Source of the DNA: Streptomyces olivoverticillatus
Lineage (GTDB): Bacteria; Actinomycetota; Actinomycetes; Streptomycetales; Streptomycetaceae
Assembly (NCBI RefSeq): GCF_014203555.1
Contig: NZ_JACHJH010000010.1
Coordinates: 42,333-106,332 of the forward strand
DNA length: 64,000 bases
Direction: 5' to 3'
Shown here: one piece after another, positions 1 to 6,313 of the stretch
Numbering within the stretch: position 1 is the stretch's first letter
Layout of the letters: every line of letters starts with the position of its first letter
The notes under the pieces: generated by a model
Databases searched by the model: none
The model's input: only the letters and a program-made list of their open reading frames with translations
Told to the model about the DNA's origin: nothing
Position numbers and translations under genes: made by a program

Positions 1-932
1 ACCCGCCGGAGCACACCGTGCACCGCCGCATGGTGGCCAACGAGTTCACGGTCAAGCGCATCCGGGGCATGCGCCCGTTCATCCAGCAGGTGGTGGACAA
101 CTGCATCGACGCGATGCTCGCCAACGGCCGTTGCTCCGCGGACCTGTTCACCGCACTGGCCGTTCCGGTACCGTCCCAGGTGATCTGCGAGCTGCTCGGC
201 GTGCCCTACGCGGACCGCGAGCGCTTCCTGCGCATCGCCGACGTGCTGGTCGACGGGGGCAGCACCGAACAACAGGTGGCCACGGCCATTGACGAGCTGC
301 GCGAGTTCCTCGCCGAACTGGTCGCCGGCAAGGCGCGGGCTCCGGAGCAGGACCTTCTCAGCCGGCTCATCGTCAAGTACCAGGAGGCGGATACGTATCA
401 GCCGGACCAGGTGATCAGCACCGCCCAGGTGCTGCTCAACGCCGGACACGAAACCACCACCAGCATGATCGGCCTGGGCACGCTCGCGCTGCTCGACAAC
501 CCGGACCAGCTGGCCGCGTTCAAGGCGAACCCGTCGCTGGCCCCTCAACTGGTCGAGGAACTGATGCGGTTCCTCACCATCACCGACACGGTGTGCTTTC
601 GCACCGCCACCGCCCGGATCGACATCGGCGGCGTGACCATCGAACGGGGCGATGCGATTCTGCCGTTGTCCGCCGCGGCCAACCGCGATCCCGCGGTGTA
701 CGAGAATCCCGATGCGCTGGACATCCACCGCAGTGCGCGCAAACACATCGCATTCGGCTATGGAATCCATCAGTGCCTCGGGCAGAACCTGGCGAGGCTG
801 GAACTGGAGATTGTGTTCACCACGCTCTTCGCCAGGATTCCGGACCTGCGACTGGACGCGCCGCTGGCCGGTCTCCCGTACAAGAGCGACGGGATGATCT
901 ACGGCGTGACCAGGGTGCCGGTGGCGTGGTGA
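1..932 (+). CDS. Cytochrome P450, 5' end cut by window edge
   Basis: Haem-thiolate monooxygenase that hydroxylates or oxidises a small molecule using electrons from a ferredoxin. The reading frame is already open at base 3 with the typical PPEHTVHRRMV segment of the B/C-helix region, so the true start lies upstream and the ATG at 18..20 is an internal Met. Visible landmarks are the I-helix oxygen-activation motif AGHETTTS, the K-helix ExxR (ELMR), and the haem-binding loop FGYGIHQCLGQNLARLE with the axial Cys near base 774. Only the first ~90 residues are missing compared with the ~400-residue bacterial class. Its stop overlaps the GTG of the ferredoxin gene that follows, which should be its redox partner. 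The substrate cannot be read from sequence; a role in specialised metabolism is inferred from context. Confidence 0.95.
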   Translation, partial: PPEHTVHRRMVANEFTVKRIRGMRPFIQQVVDNCIDAMLANGRCSADLFTALAVPVPSQVICELLGVPYADRERFLRIADVLVDGGSTEQQVATAIDELREFLAELVAGKARAPEQDLLSRLIVKYQEADTYQPDQVISTAQVLLNAGHETTTSMIGLGTLALLDNPDQLAAFKANPSLAPQLVEELMRFLTITDTVCFRTATARIDIGGVTIERGDAILPLSAAANRDPAVYENPDALDIHRSARKHIAFGYGIHQCLGQNLARLELEIVFTTLFARIPDLRLDAPLAGLPYKSDGMIYGVTRVPVAW

Positions 933-1192
933 GCGCCGGCCGCCGGACCGTGCGGGTCACCGCCGACCTCGATCGGTGCATCGGCTCCGGACAGTGCGTT
1001 CTCACCGAGCCGAGGGTGTTCGACCAGAACGATCACGATGGGCGGGTGGTGCTGCTGACCGACGACCTCGACGCGGAAACCGCGCCCACGGCCTCCCTGG
1101 CGGTGGAGACCTGCCCGGTACAGGCACTCTCGGTGGTGCCGACAAATGAAGACACGACGTACACACGACGTACAACGGAAAGGGAATCATGA
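929..1192 (+). CDS. 3Fe-4S ferredoxin, P450 redox partner
   Basis: Small electron carrier of 87 residues. The GTG start at 929 overlaps the P450 stop (GTGA), and its own stop overlaps the next ATG (ATGA), so the three genes are translationally coupled. The fold signature is a Cys at residue ~17, CIGSGQC with a second Cys six residues later, and a distal CPVQA, i.e. a three-Cys pattern for a [3Fe-4S] cluster as in Streptomyces ferredoxins next to P450 genes. The tail after CPVQALSVVP is polar (TNEDTTYTRRTTERES) and probably disordered. Function as donor to the adjacent P450 is inferred from adjacency and family habit; no ferredoxin reductase is visible in the window. Confidence 0.9.
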   Translation: MSAGRRTVRVTADLDRCIGSGQCVLTEPRVFDQNDHDGRVVLLTDDLDAETAPTASLAVETCPVQALSVVPTNEDTTYTRRTTERES

Positions 1193-1752
1193 CGGAGTCG
1201 AAGTTCGTCTCGCACACCCCGGAATCCGCACCGGAAGGCAGCAGTCGGATGCTTGCCGGTGCCCAGCAGAAGTTCGGGTTCGTCCCGGCACCGGTGGCCA
1301 AAATGGCGTCCTCGCCGGAGCTGCTCGCCACCTTCCAGCAGAACCTCGGGGCGTTCGACAAGACCTCGCTGACGGCGATGGAGCGCGAGGTGGTGGTGCT
1401 CACCATGGCCACCTTCGTGGAGTGCCACTACTGCGTCGCCATGCACTCGACCATGCTGGCCGGGCAGCAGGCCCCGGAGGAGCTGATCGAGGCGCTGCGT
1501 GCGGGCGAGCCGCTTCAGGACGCCCGGCTGGAGGCCATACGGAAGTTCGCGCTGGCCGTGCTGGAGACCAAGGGTGGCGTGGCCGACCAGGACATCGACG
1601 CGTTCTTCGCGGCCGGCTACACCCAGCAGAACGCCCTCGAAGTGGTGCTGGGTATCGGCACGTACACCATGTCGACCTTCGCCAACCGGCTGACCCGCGC
1701 CGAACTGGACGCGCCGTTCGAGAAGTACCGCTGGGAGGGCAACTCCAACTGA
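1189..1752 (+). CDS. AhpD/carboxymuconolactone decarboxylase-like protein
   Basis: A 187-residue all-helical protein of the CMD/AhpD superfamily. The core motif is EVVVLTMATFVECHYCVAMHS: a conserved Glu, then CxxC (CHYC) and the His three residues on, which form the redox or proton-relay centre of AhpD-type peroxidase partners. Downstream VADQDIDAFFAAGYTQQNALEVVLGI matches the C-terminal helices of the family. The start ATG at 1189 overlaps the ferredoxin stop, so it is the third gene of the P450 operon. It may detoxify peroxide made by uncoupled P450 turnover or act on a pathway intermediate; neither is proven. A perfect 14-bp hairpin lies just after the gene. Confidence 0.85.
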   Translation: MTESKFVSHTPESAPEGSSRMLAGAQQKFGFVPAPVAKMASSPELLATFQQNLGAFDKTSLTAMEREVVVLTMATFVECHYCVAMHSTMLAGQQAPEELIEALRAGEPLQDARLEAIRKFALAVLETKGGVADQDIDAFFAAGYTQQNALEVVLGIGTYTMSTFANRLTRAELDAPFEKYRWEGNSN

Positions 1753-1775
1753 TCGGCCGACGCACGGCGTAGACG

Positions 1776-1807
1776 CGGTGGGGCGGCCGGCAGCGGCCGC
1801 CCCACCG
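1776..1807 (+). terminator. GC-rich hairpin after the P450 operon
   Basis: Perfect inverted repeat: CGGTGGGGCGGCCG at 1776-1789, loop GCAG, complement at 1794-1807. It lies 24 bases after the stop of the AhpD-like gene and 24 before the TTG of the next gene. There is no long U tract, as is usual for Streptomyces terminators. Confidence 0.6.
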
Positions 1808-1830
1808 GAGACTCACGGGGGATTGTTGAA

Positions 1831-2805
1831 TTGCTGAAGAAGTCGATAGTGGTGCGGGCCGTGATGTCCGCAGTGTTGTTCGTTTCGGCTGTGGCGTGCG
1901 CCCAGGCGGGCGCGGCGCCCGCCACTCATGGCGCGGGCGACGATGACGTCATCGTCGAGAACCGGCTTTCGCTGGGCAACGGCTATGTGCAGTCGGTGTA
2001 TTCACGCGGTGCGCACGGCGCGCCCAGAACGATCGGGATCACCGTCGACGAGGCGGCGATGAAATCTCTGCCGACCACTCCCACGCACGACGGCAACACC
2101 TGCTTCGACACCGACGGGAACGGCAGCATCGACCCGGCCACCGAATGCAAGGGCGGGCACGAACGGGTGCTGTGGTTCCCCAAGCTGGAGGGGCTGCCGT
2201 TCCAATGGATGATGTTCAACTGGCAGCCGATGGGGCACGGTCCGACGCACGTCTTCGACAAGCCGCACTTCGATCTGCACTTCTTCATCCAGGACTACTC
2301 CGCGCGCAATGCCATCCGTACCGGACCGTGCGGTGCGTTGCTGGTGAACTGTGACGACCATAAGAAGGCGATACTGCCGGTGCCGGATCCCTTCTCCCCG
2401 CCCGGGTTCGGTATGCCCGGGGACGCCGGCCGCATGGGCAATCACCTCGCCGACCTGAACGCGCCGCCGGTCAATGGCGGCCCGTTCACGCAGGCGTTCG
2501 TCTATGGCACCTACAACGCGCACATCTCCTTCTGGGAAACGGTCTTCAACAAGGAATGGCTTGCCCCGACCAAGCCGAAGCGTGACTGCATCGACCTCAG
2601 GCAGGCACCGCAGGTCGAGCAGAGCGGCTACTACCCGCGCAAGTCGTGCGTGTCCTACCGGCAGGGCCCGCGTGACTACCTGATGACGCTGGAGGACTTC
2701 GTCTACCGCAGCGCACCGGCGGGCACCCCGGCGCCGCAGTGGGGGGCCACGAAGGGGACCGGCACCGCGCAGCCCGAAGACGGTCACAGTCATTCGGCGC
2801 ACTAG
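1831..2805 (+). CDS. Secreted protein, possible TTHB210/DUF5602-like
   Basis: A 324-residue exported protein. The TTG start is chosen because GGGGGA lies about nine bases upstream and because it gives a classical signal peptide: KK at residues 3-4, a hydrophobic core (VVRAVMSAVLFVSAVACA), then AQAGAAPA as the likely cleavage region. The mature part has a WFPKLEGLPFQWMMFNWQP block, a GHGPTHVFDKPHFDLHFF block with several His/Asp that could bind metal, and six or more Cys that could form disulfides. The HFD.HF pattern reminds me of the TTHB210-like/DUF5602 family of secreted proteins; I hold this with moderate confidence. The extreme C terminus is His-rich (GHSHSAH). It follows the P450 operon, and no enzymatic role can be assigned. 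Confidence 0.8.
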   Translation: MLKKSIVVRAVMSAVLFVSAVACAQAGAAPATHGAGDDDVIVENRLSLGNGYVQSVYSRGAHGAPRTIGITVDEAAMKSLPTTPTHDGNTCFDTDGNGSIDPATECKGGHERVLWFPKLEGLPFQWMMFNWQPMGHGPTHVFDKPHFDLHFFIQDYSARNAIRTGPCGALLVNCDDHKKAILPVPDPFSPPGFGMPGDAGRMGNHLADLNAPPVNGGPFTQAFVYGTYNAHISFWETVFNKEWLAPTKPKRDCIDLRQAPQVEQSGYYPRKSCVSYRQGPRDYLMTLEDFVYRSAPAGTPAPQWGATKGTGTAQPEDGHSHSAH

Positions 2806-2884
2806 CTCCGCGTCGAGACGGCGCCGGCCCACGGAGTCCGGACCGCCGTCCTCTCGTCACGCCGACCCGGAGCTGATCGCTTCC

Positions 2885-4159
2885 GTGCAGCGCAGGACGA
2901 TCGCCGGACTGTTCGCCGCGCAGCTCGTCGGCGGTATCGGCGTCGGCATCGGCGTCGCGGTCGGAGTGCTGTTCGCGGCGCGGCTGGCCGGCGAGTCCGT
3001 CGCCGGTCTGGCCGGTGCCACGCTGGCCGTCGGCTCGGCGCTGCTCGCCCTTCCGGTCGCCGCCTGGATGCGGATGCGGGGCAGGCGGTTCGGCCTGGCG
3101 ATGGGCTATCTGATCGCCGCGGCCGGTGCGGCGATGCTGGTGGTCACCGCGTGGCTTCGCCCGGTGCCGTTGCTGTTCCCGGCGATGTTCCTGTTCGGCT
3201 GCGCCACCACCGCCAATTTCCAGGCCCGGTTCGCCGCGGTCGATCTGGCACCGCCGGCATCACGCGGGCGCAGTCTGTCGGTCGTCATCTGGGCGACCAC
3301 CGTCGGGGCGGTCGGCGGCCCGCTGGTCGCCGTGCCCGCCGACCGGCTCTGCCGGCACCTCGGCGGCCCGCCGATGGCCGGCTCGTTCCTGCTCAGCGCG
3401 AGCGCGCTGGCGTTGGCGGCGGCGATCGTCACGCTGGTCCTGCGGCCGGATCCGCTGCTGTTGGCCAGGAAGGCCGGGCTGGCCGGGCTGGCCGGGGCAC
3501 CACCGCGGGCCGGCGGCCAACGTTCCGCATTCGGCGAGGCCGGCCGGCAGGCACTGGCCAACCGCGGTGCCCGCCTCGGCTTCGCCGCGGTGGTCAGCGG
3601 GCACCTGGTCATGCTCGTCGTGATGTCCATGACCCCGGTCCACCTCGACCACGTGGGGCGCCCCGGCGTGATCAGCGTGGTGATGAGCGTGCACCTGGCC
3701 GGCATGTTCGGCTTCGCGCCGCTGGTCGGGTCGGCAGGTGACCGGTTCGGCGGGCGGGTCGTCATCGGCGGGGCCACGCTGCTGCTGATGTTCTCCTGTG
3801 CGCTCGCCGCATCGGCCGGTCGTGATCCCCTGCTGCTCGGCCTCGGCATCGGGCTGCTCGGGCTCGGCTGGTCCGGCACGATGATCGCGGGCTCGACGGC
3901 CTTGACCGAGTCCGTTCCGGAGGAGAGCAGGCCGGCCGTGCAGGGCCTGCTCGATCTGGTGATGGGGCTGGCCGGTGCCGGCGGAACCGCGCTCGCCGGC
4001 GCGGTCGTCGCGACCGTCGGCTACCCGGCCCTGGCCTGGTCCGCCATCGCGGTGCTGCTGCCACTGCTGGTCCTCGTCATGCCTCGGCAGCAGCTCACTT
4101 CCCGCCGAAGAGACCAGCGGTGTACGGGAGTCCGCGGTCCACGCGCTGATGATGACTGA
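2885..4159 (+). CDS. MFS transporter
   Basis: A 424-residue membrane protein rich in Ala/Gly/Leu/Val, with about twelve hydrophobic stretches. Signs of the major facilitator superfamily are the first helix GLFAAQLVGGIGVGIGVAVGVLF, the loop RMRGRRFGLAMGY between TM2 and TM3, and a central polar loop near residues 190-235 dividing two six-helix halves. GSAGDRFGGRVVIGG in the second half matches the repeated loop 2-3 motif. Export of the product of the neighbouring P450 gene set is a reasonable inference, since MFS exporters often close such clusters. The GTG start at 2885 has only a weak upstream GGAG. The last ~20 residues overlap the next gene. Confidence 0.88.
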   Translation: MQRRTIAGLFAAQLVGGIGVGIGVAVGVLFAARLAGESVAGLAGATLAVGSALLALPVAAWMRMRGRRFGLAMGYLIAAAGAAMLVVTAWLRPVPLLFPAMFLFGCATTANFQARFAAVDLAPPASRGRSLSVVIWATTVGAVGGPLVAVPADRLCRHLGGPPMAGSFLLSASALALAAAIVTLVLRPDPLLLARKAGLAGLAGAPPRAGGQRSAFGEAGRQALANRGARLGFAAVVSGHLVMLVVMSMTPVHLDHVGRPGVISVVMSVHLAGMFGFAPLVGSAGDRFGGRVVIGGATLLLMFSCALAASAGRDPLLLGLGIGLLGLGWSGTMIAGSTALTESVPEESRPAVQGLLDLVMGLAGAGGTALAGAVVATVGYPALAWSAIAVLLPLLVLVMPRQQLTSRRRDQRCTGVRGPRADDD

Positions 4160-4586
4160 AGCCGGCCTGCCCGTCGCCGTCGGCCTCACCGCGAAAATCA
4201 ACCCCCTGGTCCTGTCCCTGATGGGCGGCGCGGCCGTCGCCCACGGCGCCACAGCCCTGTGGGACGTCACGCTCGCCACGCGCGAACGGGAAGTCCGCCC
4301 GGTGGAACAACACATCCACAGCTTCCTCGAAGTGCTGCCCCTCACGGCGGCCGCCTTCACCGCCTGCCTGCACTGGGAGGCGGTCCGCGACGGCCTGCGC
4401 GGCGGCAAGGGTGCCACGGACGACTGGAGGATCTTCCCGAAGGAACGTCTTCTCCCCACCGGCTATCTCGCATCGGTCGCCGCGGCGGTGGGGCTCTTCG
4501 TCGCCCTGCCCTACAGCGAGGAGATGCTGCGCTGTTTGCGGGCCCGGAGGCGGAAATCGCTCGCAGGCGGAGGGGAGGCACTCTGA
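4149..4586 (+). CDS. Small conserved membrane protein
   Basis: A 145-residue protein beginning at tandem ATG codons (4149, 4152) inside the tail of the MFS gene. It has four likely membrane segments: LVLSLMGGAAVAHGATALW, FLEVLPLTAAAFTACLHW, GYLASVAAAVGLFVALPY and a weaker N-terminal one. The HIHSFLEVLPLT stretch and the final LPYSEEMLRCLRARRR recur in a family of actinobacterial four-helix membrane proteins of unknown function that I recognise only loosely. The overlap with the exporter suggests co-translation. The frame upstream of 4149 is also open, so a longer start cannot be excluded. Confidence 0.6.
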   Translation: MMTEAGLPVAVGLTAKINPLVLSLMGGAAVAHGATALWDVTLATREREVRPVEQHIHSFLEVLPLTAAAFTACLHWEAVRDGLRGGKGATDDWRIFPKERLLPTGYLASVAAAVGLFVALPYSEEMLRCLRARRRKSLAGGGEAL

Positions 4587-4601
4587 CGCGGCGCAGAGCG
4601 C

Positions 4602-4937
4602 TCACCGAGTCGTCGTGCTCGCCTTGTCGATCAGCTCGTGCAGCGCATCCGGACCGGGCGCGACCACTTCACCGGTCTTGACGCCGTTGCGAAAGATCAT
4701 GAAGACGGGCACAGGCCCGACACCGGCCTTCTGGGCGACTTCGAATGCTTCATCCAGATCCACCGAGCAGAAGTCGACGCCAACGGCGAATTCGGAGAGC
4801 TCGGAGAACCTCTCGAAGACCGGACCGATGACCCGGCACCGGCCGGCCCACGTCGCGCAGAACTCCACCACCACGGTCTTGTCCTGCGCGATGGCCACTT
4901 CGAAATCCTCCAAGCACGTCAACGGCGTGACCGTCAT
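4602..4937 (-). CDS. Thioredoxin-like protein lacking the first active-site Cys
   Basis: A 111-residue single thioredoxin domain. The ATG at 4937 is preceded by GGAG eleven bases upstream; a longer in-frame start at 5015 would add an unrelated basic leader. The fold is clear: TVVVEFCATW (beta strand into active site), RVIGPVFERFSEL, VGVDFCSVDLDEAFEVAQKAGVGPVPVFMIFRNG with the cis-Pro loop, and the closing helix. The canonical WCGPC is WAGRC here, so the nucleophilic first Cys is Ala and only the resolving Cys (residue 34) remains, with an extra Cys at residue 27. It therefore cannot do normal dithiol exchange; it could be a chaperone-like, monothiol or decayed copy. It is convergent with the membrane protein gene. 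Confidence 0.85.
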   Translation of the reverse strand: MTVTPLTCLEDFEVAIAQDKTVVVEFCATWAGRCRVIGPVFERFSELSEFAVGVDFCSVDLDEAFEVAQKAGVGPVPVFMIFRNGVKTGEVVAPGPDALHELIDKASTTTR

Positions 4938-5156
4938 ACTTTTCGACTCCTCGGATCCTCGGAAGCGAACGGCACCCGTGGCGAGCCGCGGCTCACGGAG
5001 ACCACCGTTCCACACCCCCTGCGGACACGCACGCCAACGAGTCGGCAGCCTCTTGCCCGGTCCTGCCGCCTCCGCACGTTTCGCCGGGGCGGCGACACCG
5101 GGTTACCCGTCGGTTCCAAAAGGCCGCCCGAGACCCGGCGAGGAGCTGTAACCCCC

Positions 5157-5507
5157 ATGGACCATGCTCAGGCGCCCGTGCTGGAGGCCCTGGCCGCGTA
5201 CCGCCGGCGGGGCACCCGCCCGTTCACACCACCCCGCCCCAAACAGGGAGCCGGTGCCGACCCGCGGGTCGTCGAGGTGCTCGGGCCGACGTCTTCCCCT
5301 CCGACATCCTCGCCATGAAGGGTCTGGACGACCGTCGGATGGCCCACGGCGTGCTGGAGCACGCCCAGCGCCTGATGGCCGACGCCGTCCATGCCGAGCA
5401 CGCCTTCTTCTCCACCTGCGGCAGCTCGCTCTCGGTGAAGTCCGCGATGCCGGCGGTCGCCGGGCCGCACGAAAAGCTGCTGGTCGCCCGGAACGCCCAC
5501 AAGTACT
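5157..5507 (+). pseudogene. 5' fragment of an Orn/Lys/Arg decarboxylase, frameshifted
   Basis: From the ATG at 5157 the sequence reads MDHAQAPVLEALAAYRR, the N terminus of the Orn/Lys/Arg decarboxylase major-domain family, up to VVEVLG near base 5283. The homology then continues one frame over as ADVFPSDILAMKGLDDRR, through the PLP-domain start AEHAFFSTCGSSLSVKSAM and AGPHEKLLVARNAHK. The protein stops resembling a decarboxylase at about 5505, before the PLP-binding Lys region, so the gene has both a single-base shift near 5285 and a 3' truncation. About 110 of ~490 residues remain. It would normally decarboxylate a basic amino acid. Confidence 0.7.
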
Positions 5508-5514
5508 GGCAGAG

Positions 5515-5800
5515 GGCATGGCGGCGCCTCCTGCCGCACCAAGCCGACGCCGCGCAAAGGGCCTACTCGACGTTCTCCTACGAGACCCTGCGCCCAGCCG
5601 AGGACGGCGCGCGCTTCTTCGCCGTGACGAACGCGATCGGGAACGGGCGCGGGTTCGCGGTGCAGGAGGCGATGGACCAGGTCGGCGCACTGATCGGCCC
5701 GCTGGCGGTCGCCGGGATGTTGGCGGCGGCAGGGGGCGACTACGCGCCCTCCCTGGGCATGCTGGCGGTTCCCGGTGTGGCGGCGCTGGGGTGCCGGCCT
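5515..5800 (+). pseudogene. Possible MFS transporter fragment fused to decarboxylase debris
   Basis: In the same frame as the second decarboxylase piece the sequence changes character after the NAHK motif. From about 5600 it reads ARFFAVTNAIGNGRGFAVQ and EAMDQVGALIGPLAVAGML followed by AAAGGDYAPSLGMLAVPG, which resembles TM4-TM6 of MFS proteins. The frame then runs on into non-homologous sequence to 6082. A junction between two unrelated gene fragments implies a deletion. The MFS assignment is tentative because only about 70 residues are informative. Confidence 0.4.
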
Positions 5801-5929
5801 GTACCCGGGTCCACCGAACCACAACGGTCGGGTAGGGACGGTCCGCACACACCGCCAGACACCCCCATCGCACCTGCACCAGGTGCGTCCTGCCCCCTTC
5901 GGCTCACTGCGATCGATGCGGCGTGGCCG

Positions 5930-6195
5930 ATTTCCCCTGAATCACCGGAGATCTCTCCCCCGATGGATGCGTCCGGCGCGCTACGGACGGGGGCCGGTTC
6001 CATGGCAGGTCGAACTCGCGCGCGATCCTGGCGGCGGTGGCGTGCGATTCCGCCTTCGCCGGCAGTACGCGCTCGTCGGTGACGCCGAAGCGGACGTGAG
6101 CGAACGGGAGCGCCAGCATCGCCAGGAAGAAGACCGCGCAGCCACCCGCCAGCGCCGGCCGGGTCGTCGCGAGCCGGGCCGTGCGGTGCCGCCCG
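5930..6195 (-). pseudogene. Possible MMPL/RND lipid-transporter N-terminal fragment
   Basis: On the minus strand, from about 6180 downwards, one frame reads ARLATTRPALAGGCAVFFLA, then MLALPFAHVRFGVTDERVLP and AKAESHATAARIAREFD. This matches the first transmembrane helix and start of the periplasmic porter domain of MMPL family proteins (LALPF..VRFG..D.RVLP). It fades out near 5990 and has no plausible full-length continuation in either direction. It sits with two other broken genes, so I read it as a remnant rather than a small gene. Confidence 0.45.
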
Positions 6196-6313
6196 CAGCC
6201 TCTGCACCTGCCGGCATGACCGGCGCCGGCCGAGCCGCCGCTGCCACCGGCCGCATGTACCGCTCCGGGTCCGCCGGGCGGGCCGGCGTAACCGCCGCCG
6301 TGAGCCGAACCGG

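Noticed and set aside
5740..6207. 155-codon minus-strand ORF in the debris region
   Set aside because: Arg/Gly-rich shadow; the MMPL-like homology is in another frame.
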